A DNA stretch of 64,000 nucleotides from CADEEX01 sp964577955 (lineage in GTDB: Bacteria; Acidobacteriota; Vicinamibacteria; Vicinamibacterales; CAVVIG01), in contig CAZOAZ010000005.1 of assembly GCA_964577955.1 (NCBI GenBank), positions 62,001 to 126,000 on the forward strand, read 5' to 3'. Numbering within the stretch: the stretch's first letter is position 1; each line of letters begins with the position of its first letter. Positions 30,785 to 37,160 of this stretch are shown piece after piece. The position numbers were made by a program, and so were the translations under genes. Below the pieces are notes generated by a model. That model saw nothing but the letters and a program-made list of their open reading frames with translations, was not told where the DNA came from and ran no database searches.

Positions 30785-31398
30785 CAGGACCCTGGCTTCG
30801 GCGCCGGCGCGCCACCCTGGTGCGCGGAGTTGAGGCTGTCGAGCGCACGCTTGGCGGCCTGCGCTTCCGGACTCTCCGGCGCAAGCTCCACGACCTGCTG
30901 CCAGGCCTCCTTGGCGCCGGGGAGATCCTGCTTCCCGAACGCGCGGACGACGCCGATGTTGAGCAGCGTCTTCGCGTGCTTCGGGTTCATCTTCAGCGAG
31001 CGGGCGAACTGCTCGAGCGCGCGATCGGGCTGGTTCGTGTAGTAGTAGCTGACGCCCAGATCGGTGCTGACATCGGGATCGTTCGGCGCCAGCTTCAGCG
31101 CCTCGTTGTACCAGGTGATGGCGTCCTCGTAGCGCTCGGCGTCGAAGTACAGGTTGGCCAGCTGGGTGCGCGGCGTGGCGTTGGCCGGCTCGCGCTCGGC
31201 CATCGACTTGTAGGCGCTCACCTTGGCTTCGTCGAGCACCGCGGCTGGTGGCGCCGAGCCCGCAGGTGCGGCGGCCGCGGCCGGCGGCGCGCTGGCGCCG
31301 CCTGGTGTCACCGTCGCGGTCTGGCTCGCAATGATCCATCCCGCCACGAGACCAAACGCCACTCCAGCGATTCCGAAAGCAATCCCGTCCGATTTCAT
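30784..31398 (-). CDS. TPR-repeat protein with N-terminal membrane helix
   Basis: 204 residues from the ATG at 31,398 (MKSDGIAFGIAG...). Membrane helix at about 6-25, an Ala/Pro-rich linker, then three to four TPR units (PRTQLANLYFDAERYEDAITWYNEAL; DLGVSYYYTNQPDRALEQFARSL; TLLNIGVVRAFGKQDLPGAKEAWQQV). A protein-interaction scaffold facing the periplasm or cytoplasm. It is the first gene of the minus-strand run that leads to the shell genes. The longer in-frame N terminus upstream has no membrane or TPR character and is less likely. Confidence 0.82.
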   Translation of the reverse strand: MKSDGIAFGIAGVAFGLVAGWIIASQTATVTPGGASAPPAAAAAPAGSAPPAAVLDEAKVSAYKSMAEREPANATPRTQLANLYFDAERYEDAITWYNEALKLAPNDPDVSTDLGVSYYYTNQPDRALEQFARSLKMNPKHAKTLLNIGVVRAFGKQDLPGAKEAWQQVVELAPESPEAQAAKRALDSLNSAHQGGAPAPKPGS

Positions 31399-31576
31399 GG
31401 GCAGTTGTTGATCATAGCGGTGGAGTGGGTCAGTTTGAAATCTGAAAGACAGCCCTTGGGTAGCGGAGCCCCGCCGGGTCGCCCCAATGGCCACACCACC
31501 ACCGCTGCTGGCCACACCCGCGTCCGCCACAGGGCAAACAGCAGGTCGGCTCCATTCGCTGGCTAGCCTGCGTACC

Positions 31577-31776
31577 TTATTCGGCGAACATTTCCTGCAA
31601 CGTGTCGAGGACTTCTGTGGTCGTGGCAGCGGAGAGGCGTCCGAGCCGCTTCACGAGACGCGCACTGTCGACCGTGCGCAACAGGGACGAGTCTTCTTGA
31701 TCACGCTCCCCAAGGCCGGATCGAGTCCGACCAGGTGGACATCGCCGCGGGCGAATGCCGCCCGCGCTACCGCCAC
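31577..31776 (-). pseudogene. mazF-like toxin remnant (internal deletion, frameshift)
   Basis: The 5' part encodes VARAAFARGDVHLVGLDPALGSVIKKTRP, which matches the MazF/PemK opening (GDVxLVDLDPxxGSEIxKTRP). The 3' part, in another frame, encodes LRTVDSARLVKRLGRLSAATTTEVLDTLQEMF, which matches the MazF C-terminal helices. About 45-50 residues of the middle are missing and the frame is broken at the junction, so no functional toxin can be made. It lies just beyond the last attC site. Confidence 0.65.
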
Positions 31777-31946
31777 TGCCAGTCCTTCTCGTCAAAGTAC
31801 GTCCGTGTCGAGGCGTCGAGGAGCTGATCCTCGCCTCGGGCGTGCATGGCCTTCGCCGCGGCGGCCCAACCCGCCCGTGGTCCCTGTGCGGCGCGGACGA
31901 CCAACCGACCATGCTCGGCCTGGAGTTCAACATCGTCCCAAACCAA
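31767..31946 (-). pseudogene. mazE-like antitoxin remnant, N terminus lost at attC
   Basis: The open stretch encodes WDDVELQAEHGRLVVRAAQ, then WAAAAKAMHARGEDQLLD and a final FDEKDWQWR, typical of the C-terminal half of AbrB/MazE antitoxins. The DNA-binding first half is absent: homology begins at the edge of attC site E (31,941-32,008). No ATG or GTG is available. Overlaps the mazF remnant as in intact mazEF operons. Confidence 0.6.
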
Positions 31947-32008
31947 CGACGCCGCTTCAGCCGCGGCGCTTCATGATACGCCGCCGTCGGCTGCAAGCGG
32001 TGTTAGGC
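31941..32008 (-). repeat. attC site E
   Basis: On the minus strand: GCCTAAC core, left arm CCGCTTGCAGCC, right arm GGCTGAAGCGG (one extra base in the left arm), and a slightly degenerate end GTTGGTT. The stop TAA of the RelE/ParE-like gene lies inside the first core. Confidence 0.75.
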
Positions 32009-32311
32009 AGGCTTCCGCGTGCGATGTTTCCAGTAATAGGGACGGCGGCGACCGTGGGCGACGGCCACGATGAGAATACGGGTTTCCTCAACCCGACAAA
32101 TGATGCTGAATGGAAATCGTCGTAGGAGATAGCGCCGCGTTCCATCCGCGGCTGGTGGCCACGCTTCCGGCCTTTCGACGATGGCCGATTCGGCGATGTC
32201 AAGTTCGGCGCTGAATCGAGCGGCCGCCGTCGGGCTACGGTCTGCATACCACCGAGCGGCCCCTTCAGCCTCGGCTACCGCCTGCTCGAGGTACTCAAGC
32301 TCGCGGTCCAC
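32003..32311 (-). CDS. RelE/ParE-family toxin (cassette gene)
   Basis: 102 residues of the ParE/RelE plasmid-stabilisation fold: AVAEAEGAARWYADRSPTAAARFSAELD helices, then RRYLLRRFPFSIICRVEE strands and the AVAHGRRRPYYW end. It overlaps the antitoxin gene by 17 bases. Its stop codon lies in the attC core, as usual for cassette genes. By family it is a ribosome-dependent mRNase or a gyrase poison; the basic C terminus (HGRRRPYYW) is the part involved. Confidence 0.87.
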   Translation of the reverse strand: MDRELEYLEQAVAEAEGAARWYADRSPTAAARFSAELDIAESAIVERPEAWPPAADGTRRYLLRRFPFSIICRVEETRILIVAVAHGRRRPYYWKHRTRKPA

Positions 32312-32534
32312 GACCGGCCGCTGCGTGGATGCGTCGACGGGCCTCGGTCCACGGGACCAACTTGGCTCGCCCCGATTCGATCTCGCTCACGCGCGTGCGA
32401 ATCTCGGCTGCCCAAGCAGCCTCGGCGTCCGCGTCGACCTCAGAATCCAGGCTGTCAATGAGTTCGCCGGCCAGAGCCGCCCGCTCCTCTTCAGACAATC
32501 CGAGCGCCTCAATGAGCAACTGCTTCGAGTCCAT
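32295..32534 (-). CDS. Addiction-module antitoxin (cassette gene)
   Basis: 79 residues of the putative addiction module component family: EALGLSEEERAALAGELIDSLD, then WAAEIRTRVSEIESGRAKLVPW. These proteins are encoded just upstream of RelE/ParE toxins. Together with the next gene it makes a complete toxin-antitoxin cassette, the type thought to stabilise cassette arrays. Confidence 0.87.
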   Translation of the reverse strand: MDSKQLLIEALGLSEEERAALAGELIDSLDSEVDADAEAAWAAEIRTRVSEIESGRAKLVPWTEARRRIHAAAGRGPRA

Positions 32535-32572
32535 GCCCCTAGCCTACCATCGTCGGGGTTTGATCGGGCTCT

Positions 32573-32656
32573 GGCTAACGCGCGGCTTGAGCCGCGCGGC
32601 TCGGTTACATCATCGCAAGGAACAGCAGCTGCGAGGGCTCCAAGCCGATGTTAGCC
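32573..32656 (-). repeat. attC site D
   Basis: 84 bases. On the minus strand: GGCTAAC, CGGCTTGGAGCC (left arm with extra G), variable centre, GGCTCAAGCCG, GTTAGCC. Nearly the same arms as site C, the best-preserved pair. Confidence 0.88.
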
Positions 32657-32679
32657 GGCCCTGCATCAAGACACTGGCC

Positions 32680-33278
32680 TTAGATGATTGAAGTACCTTC
32701 CGCCCAGGTCTTGCCCCATCCGCGACAACCGATCGCGTCTGCCGGAAGGACGACGCCCCACGCGAGACAACCAGCAGGATCAACCGCGATACCCATGTCT
32801 ACGTAGTCGCGACACCAGCGTGGCACCCAGCTCACAAGTGTGGGCCCGTGCGCGTCCCGTACGTGGTCTAGCAGATCAAGCCAAGTATCCCAGGGTGGGA
32901 AATAGTTCGTGTTGAGAAACCCATGCGTGGGAGGGACGGCAGCACCATCAAACAGCGAGGTCTGTGGGTTGAACAGCAGTAGGAGCGCGATGTCGTCAGC
33001 TCGGCTTCGGCATCCTCCCAAGAGAAGTCGATTGCATTCTCGCGCAGTTGCTCAAGCGCGCTCCGAGCCTGGGCGAGGCGGTCGAGCGCGACCCGCTGGG
33101 CCTCCCCGCCTTGTGTTGAAAGCCCGTCCGGAAAGACCCCGATGGCGTCACGACCCAGGAAGTCGCTGCGAAAGCACGTGCGAATATGGGCCGAGTCAGG
33201 CTCGGTTGTTGCGAGCGACCCCACGTACGTCATGGCACACCGGAGGCGATTGCGTAGTTCCTCTCGACTAAGCGCCAC
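32680..33278 (-). pseudogene. Cassette gene of unknown function, frameshifted
   Basis: Two overlapping frames read as one protein. The first (start at 33,278: ALSREELRNRLRCAMTYVGSL ... ENAIDFSWEDAEAEL) continues without loss of sense in the second (ADDIALLLLFNPQTSLFDGA ... FPPWDTWLDLLDHVRD, ending at 32,680). The switch is at about 32,985-33,005 and corresponds to one missing base. Reconstructed length is about 195 residues. No family is recognised. The shift could be natural decay or an assembly indel. Confidence 0.6.
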
Positions 33279-33321
33279 TCAGAACTCCAATGCAACGGTC
33301 CTGCAATATTTACGTTCGTCC

Positions 33322-33405
33322 GGCTAACGTTCGGCTTGAGCCGCGCGGCCCGGTGACCAGCATGGCACGGACGAAAGCCGCGACGGCTCCAAGCCGATGT
33401 TAGCC
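33322..33405 (-). repeat. attC site C
   Basis: 84 bases. On the minus strand: GGCTAAC, CGGCTTGGAGCC, centre, GGCTCAAGCCG, GTTAGCC. The TAA of the upstream cassette gene (33,400) is within the first core. Confidence 0.88.
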
Positions 33406-33777
33406 TGCTCGCACCTTGTAGGTACCGTGCCCAGCCTCGGCGTTGTCTTGTCCTGAAAAGTGCAGCACAAACAGTTCGTCGACTGTCCCTGCCCTAAGGA
33501 ACTCCGCTGCCAATTGTCTGGACCGTTTTGCGAATTGCAGGGCGAGTTCGCCTTTGTTGTAGGTGTAGACAGCCCGTCGCCCCGTGGCAATTACCTCTCG
33601 ACGGCCAAAAGGCACTACATACACATCGACTTCAAAAACAGCAACGATCGACCCACCAAGAGCTGCCAGAGCGGTCAACGCATCATCTCGCGACCACGCC
33701 GAGTGCCCCTCGGGTAACCCTGCTGGAGAGAGAGCCAGTTGTCTGATCTTCTTTGGTAGTTCCGCTGGTAGAGTCAC
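33400..33777 (-). CDS. Imm40-like immunity protein candidate (cassette gene)
   Basis: 125 residues. HSAWSRDDALTALAALGGSIVAVFEVDVYVV followed by a YTYNKGE stretch resembles the WSREDAL...GGDVY...YDN pattern of the Imm40-type immunity proteins found in polymorphic toxin systems. The match is by eye to a few conserved positions, so the family call is tentative. It is the only gene in its cassette. Cassette arrays are known to carry stand-alone immunity-like genes. Confidence 0.5.
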   Translation of the reverse strand: MTLPAELPKKIRQLALSPAGLPEGHSAWSRDDALTALAALGGSIVAVFEVDVYVVPFGRREVIATGRRAVYTYNKGELALQFAKRSRQLAAEFLRAGTVDELFVLHFSGQDNAEAGHGTYKVRAG

Positions 33778-33789
33778 AGCCTTATGTCA

Positions 33790-33860
33790 GGCTAACGCTC
33801 GGCGCTCAGCCGCGACGCTTCGTGTTCGTCGGCGCCGTCGGCCGCAGCGCCTTGTCAGAC
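33790..33860 (-). repeat. attC site B
   Basis: 71 bases. On the minus strand: GTCTGAC (one deviation from RYYYAAC), GGCGCTGCGGCC left arm with an extra base relative to GGCTGAGCGCC, and GTTAGCC. It overlaps the last 19 codons of the DUF2442 gene. Confidence 0.75.
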
Positions 33861-34102
33861 CGCGTACCGCGAACCGCGGCGTACAGTGTTTCCGGCGCGA
33901 TGTCGGCGCCATTGGGCCAGACCACCGTGCCCCCGTCGAGAAAGAACTGGCCGAAGTACGCGGGACTCTTCAGGGGCTCGAAGATCGGACCGGTCGTCAA
34001 CCACGGCCAGAAATCGACCGTGCCTTCGCTCCCGTCGTTGAACCACAGCCGGATGCGGAACTCACCCGCGTGTTCCGCCCGCACGACCGAGGGCAGCTTC
34101 AT
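33806..34102 (-). CDS. DUF2442 protein (cassette gene)
   Basis: 98 residues. KLPSVVRAEHAGEFRIRLWFNDGSEGTVDF and AYFGQFFLDGGTVVWPNGADIAPETLY are the DUF2442 pattern. DUF2442 and DUF4160 genes commonly occur as neighbours and behave like a two-gene module, possibly toxin-antitoxin-like, but no activity is proven. The C-terminal residues after AAVRG are encoded by the attC site. Confidence 0.85.
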   Translation of the reverse strand: MKLPSVVRAEHAGEFRIRLWFNDGSEGTVDFWPWLTTGPIFEPLKSPAYFGQFFLDGGTVVWPNGADIAPETLYAAVRGTRSDKALRPTAPTNTKRRG

Positions 34103-34111
34103 ACGCCCACA

Positions 34112-34372
34112 CTACTCCAATGGCGGAATCCGGTCGAGCGGTTCGCCGGCCTTCATCTTGGCCCAGTTGGCTGCGAGTTCAGTGGCGTGTGCCGTTGCCC
34201 ATTCCTCAAGCAGCCGACGCGCCGTCGCTGACCGTATCTCGCCCACAATCAGCTGACCCGCGAAATCGAATTTCCCCTCCTGCCCTTGATGCTCCGCATG
34301 GAAATGGGGTGGCTCGTGCTCTTTGTAGAACATCCGAATGACGATCCCGAAGAACACGGAAATGATCGGCAC
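34112..34372 (-). CDS. DUF4160 protein (cassette gene)
   Basis: 86 residues from a GTG at 34,372: PIISVFFGIVIRMFYKEHEPPHFHAEH is the DUF4160 signature, followed by RSATARRLLEEWATAHATEL. A longer in-frame start at 34,405 adds residues with no family similarity. Nine bases upstream of DUF2442 in the same cassette. Confidence 0.85.
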   Translation of the reverse strand: MPIISVFFGIVIRMFYKEHEPPHFHAEHQGQEGKFDFAGQLIVGEIRSATARRLLEEWATAHATELAANWAKMKAGEPLDRIPPLE

Positions 34373-34477
34373 GTCGCAGCATAACGTCGTCGCCTTGCGT
34401 CTCACTCCGAGCGACTGGGCACCATGCTGATTTTCCGTGCAAGCCCTGGTTGGACTCTCCGAGTATTGGTCGAGCGG

Positions 34478-34582
34478 TCTAACTACTCTTGGAGTAGACA
34501 GCTTCCCTCACGTCGCAGTCAACCACCACTATTGATCGTGACGGACCGATCGCGATCTCCAAGAAGGGGCGGATGTTAGCAG
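34478..34582 (-). repeat. attC-like site A
   Basis: 105 bases. On the minus strand: TGCTAAC, CTTCTTGGAG, a long centre, CTCCAAGAG, GTTAGAC. The arms pair but the first core base and the stem deviate, so it is the weakest of the five. It precedes the DUF4160/DUF2442 cassette. Confidence 0.55.
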
Positions 34583-34627
34583 GCTGCGGGCAGACGCGTG
34601 CCACGAGTGGTTGCCTGCCAATGAGTT

Positions 34628-34655
34628 GGTTGACTGCGACGCGTCGCAGTCAACC
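34628..34655. repeat. 28-bp perfect palindrome
   Basis: GGTTGACTGCGACG followed directly by its exact complement. The right half (CGTCGCAGTCAACCAC) also occurs at 34,512-34,527 inside attC site A, 116 bases away, suggesting local duplication. Confidence 0.8.
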
Positions 34656-34758
34656 ACGGCTCACCACCGGTCGATCGGACTGGTGACCCGGGCCGCCCCG
34701 ATTCAACGCGTCTACACACCATCGTCGTGCTCACGTCGCGTGCTCCAACAGCTCCTGC

Positions 34759-36000
34759 TCAGGAACGATACGCCTGGCGTCCGACGCCCTGCGCGGGGAT
34801 TCCCTGCGCCGGAAGGACTTCGTGCTGCAGCGCGTGCATACAGGCGGCGGCGCGGTCGATGTAGCGGACGAACGCGAGCGACCCCTGCAGGATTGGCTGC
34901 AGCCGTTCGCGGTCCTGGACGCGCGCCTTCGGATACTCGTGCTCGACGATGAGCGGAGTGCGCGTGATGTCGAGAGCCAGGAGTTCGCGGGCTGCGAGCT
35001 GATGGTCGATCCAGTCCACGGTCCGGTTCTGGAGATAGGCGAGCGGATCGTGACGCGCCGTGCCGGGCAGTTCATGTTCGGCCAGCACCGTCTGCTTCTT
35101 CCACGCCTGCAGTTGCGCCGCCGGATCCGCCGACGGGTGGCCGCCGCTCCAATCGCCGCGCTCCAGCGTTTGTCCGCCATAGCCCCACGCAGCAACGCCT
35201 TTGGCGTCGATGACCTGGCCCTTGACGTGAAATCCGGCGATCAGAAACGCATAGCCCTCGTCGCGCAGGTACTGAAAAATCGAGCGCGAATCCTGCCCGA
35301 TCAGAATCGCGTGCGATGGGTCGTAGTGAATCCGGAAGACGTCGCCAACGCGGTGGCGCTCGCAGATGCGATGGAGCGCAATCCACGCGCCTGGCGTATA
35401 GGCGAGATTGTTGTGAAAGCTGTCTGCCGTCGTCCATCCGGGCATCGGACACTGCTCGACGCGATACGTCAGCCCGCGAGCCTGGGCCTCCTTCAGAAGC
35501 GGCACGAACGCGTCCTCGAAGTCGACGAGGTTCGCGTCCATGCTGCGCTCGAAATTCCTGCCGACGAAGCCGCACACCGCCGGCGCGCCGAGGGCGACGG
35601 CCGCATCGAAGACGCGCAGCATGAAGTCGCGCTTCTTCCGGCGCACCGTCGGATCGTGGTGCAGCATGTTGTCGAAGTAGCCGAGATCGGCAATCGTCAC
35701 ACCCGACGCGCGAACGGCAGCGTCCACTCGCCGCGCCCGTTCCGCGTCGAACGGACGCCGCAGGTCCAGGGTGTTCGCCACCGGATCGAGCATCGCCTCC
35801 GGCGGGACATCGGCTTCGCTCGGATGAAGCGCCGCAGAAAGCTGAATGGTGTCGGCTCCCAGATCCCGCGCGAACGCCAGCCAGTCTTCGATCGCCTGGT
35901 CGGGATCGCGATCGCGAACCGGACGCGGCGTCAGCTCCTGGAACGCGGCCGTCAGAATGCCCACCGGCATGAAGCGTGGAACAAACGCCGCTGTGCTCAT
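34759..36000 (-). CDS. TIM-barrel sugar phosphate isomerase/epimerase-like protein
   Basis: 413 residues from the ATG at 36,000. AP-endonuclease-2/xylose-isomerase-like barrel: WLAFARDLGADTIQLSAALHPS, FMLRVFDAAVALGAPAVCGFVGRN, HYDPSHAILIGQDS and IAGFHVKGQVID hold the metal-binding Glu, Asp and His. A long C-terminal part (about 330-413) goes beyond the usual barrel length of about 280 residues. Cytoplasmic by lack of a signal. It overlaps the Gfo/Idh/MocA gene (ATGA) and is the last gene of the PQQ operon. Substrate unknown; isomerisation or elimination of an oxidised sugar is a reasonable guess. Confidence 0.82.
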   Translation of the reverse strand: MSTAAFVPRFMPVGILTAAFQELTPRPVRDRDPDQAIEDWLAFARDLGADTIQLSAALHPSEADVPPEAMLDPVANTLDLRRPFDAERARRVDAAVRASGVTIADLGYFDNMLHHDPTVRRKKRDFMLRVFDAAVALGAPAVCGFVGRNFERSMDANLVDFEDAFVPLLKEAQARGLTYRVEQCPMPGWTTADSFHNNLAYTPGAWIALHRICERHRVGDVFRIHYDPSHAILIGQDSRSIFQYLRDEGYAFLIAGFHVKGQVIDAKGVAAWGYGGQTLERGDWSGGHPSADPAAQLQAWKKQTVLAEHELPGTARHDPLAYLQNRTVDWIDHQLAARELLALDITRTPLIVEHEYPKARVQDRERLQPILQGSLAFVRYIDRAAACMHALQHEVLPAQGIPAQGVGRQAYRS

Positions 36001-37160
36001 ACCCTCGTCCAGACCCCGCCGGCACGGGCGCTCTGCAGAATCGCCTCGACGATGCGCGCCGAGCGATAGCCGGCTTCGAACGTCGCCACTGTCGGACGCG
36101 GCTCGGGCGGACGCGGACTCGCGGCGATCCCCTCGTAGATATCGCGCACCACGTTGTAGAACGCGTCGGCCCAGCCTTCCTGATGGCCGCCCGGAAGGTT
36201 GGCGTAGCGGCGGCTCGCCGCGTCGATCAAGGAGGGATCCTTCTGGAGGATTTCGTTCGCGCGATCGCGGTGGCCAATCCAGAGTTCGTTCTGCGCTTCC
36301 TGCCGCCACGCCATCGAGCCGGTGGCGCCGCAAATCTCCAGCGCCAGATCGTTCTTGTGGCCCGCGCACACCTGACCGATGGACAGGCTGCCCTTCGCGC
36401 CGTTGTCGAAGCGCATCAGAATCGACGCGAGGTCTTCGACCTGCACGTCGACCCACTCGAACCGGTCGTCGTGGCCGCCGCTCGCAAACGCCTCGCGATG
36501 CGCGACCGGTTTCCGGCGCCGGCGCACCACCGTCGCCAGTTCACCCAGGACCTCTACGATGCGCAACCCGCTCACATGCTCGGCAAGATCGCACCAGTGC
36601 GAGCCGATGTCACCGAGCGCCGACGAGGCCCCGCCATGCTCGGGCTCGAGCCGCCACGAAAAATCGTCTTCGGTCAGCAGCCAGTCCTGCAGATAGCGCC
36701 CGTGCAGCAGATGCACGGGACCGATCTCGCCACGGGCGATCGCCTCCCGGGCGTGCTGCACGAGCGGATTGCCGCGGTAGTTGAACATCACGGCGTGAAC
36801 GACCTTCGCCGCCGCCGCGGCATCGGCCAGCCGCCGGGCTTCTGCCGCGCTCATCGCCAGCGGCTTTTCGCAGATCACGTGCTTGCCATGCGCCAGCGCC
36901 GCTTCGGCAATCGGCACGTGCAGATGGTTGGGCGTCGCGATGTGCACAACGGCCACCTGCGCGTCGGCAAGCAGCCGCTGATAGTCGCCGTAGCTGCGAG
37001 GAATGCCGAGGCGGGCAGCCGCGGTTCGCGCGGACGCGTCGTTCGACCCGGCCACCGCGACGACATCGACGTAACCGAGCCGGCGTACCGCATCGACGTG
37101 GTGCGGACCGATGAAGCCCGCGCCGACGAGGCCCATGCCGAGGCGTGTGGTCGCGGTCAC
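35997..37160 (-). CDS. Gfo/Idh/MocA-family NAD(P)-dependent oxidoreductase
   Basis: 387 residues from a GTG that overlaps the PQQ gene stop (TAGTG). N-terminal Rossmann domain with GLVGAGFIGPHHVDA, then CEKPLAMSAAEARRL (the family EKP motif) and a C-terminal substrate domain with GDIGSHWCDLAEHVSG (catalytic His region). By family it oxidises or reduces a sugar, inositol or related polyol at one hydroxyl. Its place between a periplasmic dehydrogenase and a TIM-barrel enzyme fits a pathway for keto-sugars. Confidence 0.9.
   Translation of the reverse strand: MTATTRLGMGLVGAGFIGPHHVDAVRRLGYVDVVAVAGSNDASARTAAARLGIPRSYGDYQRLLADAQVAVVHIATPNHLHVPIAEAALAHGKHVICEKPLAMSAAEARRLADAAAAAKVVHAVMFNYRGNPLVQHAREAIARGEIGPVHLLHGRYLQDWLLTEDDFSWRLEPEHGGASSALGDIGSHWCDLAEHVSGLRIVEVLGELATVVRRRRKPVAHREAFASGGHDDRFEWVDVQVEDLASILMRFDNGAKGSLSIGQVCAGHKNDLALEICGATGSMAWRQEAQNELWIGHRDRANEILQKDPSLIDAASRRYANLPGGHQEGWADAFYNVVRDIYEGIAASPRPPEPRPTVATFEAGYRSARIVEAILQSARAGGVWTRV

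Larger units (their letters stand above)
31577..34582. mobile_element. Integron cassette array without integrase (CALIN)
   Basis: Five attC-like sites punctuate about 3 kb of small minus-strand genes. Each runs from RYYYAAC to GTTRRRY with an inner stem in which the left arm carries one extra base (clearest in the sites at 32,573 and 33,322: CGGCTTGGAGCC against GGCTCAAGCCG), the hallmark that gives attC its orientation. Orientation matches the gene direction. Two cassette genes place their TAA stop inside the attC core. No integron integrase gene is present within 30 kb on either side in the window. Confidence 0.82.
34406..34758. other. 353-base region without a gene at the array head
   Basis: It holds attC site A (34,478-34,582), a 28-bp perfect palindrome (34,628-34,655) and otherwise no convincing reading frame. 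In the array direction this is where attI and the integrase would be expected; neither is seen. The sugar isomerase gene of the neighbouring operon ends at 34,759. Confidence 0.7.

Noticed and set aside
34583..34758. Searched for attI and an integron integrase at the array head.
   Set aside because: No tyrosine-recombinase frame (RHRY residues) exists here or elsewhere in the window, so a complete integron is not claimed.
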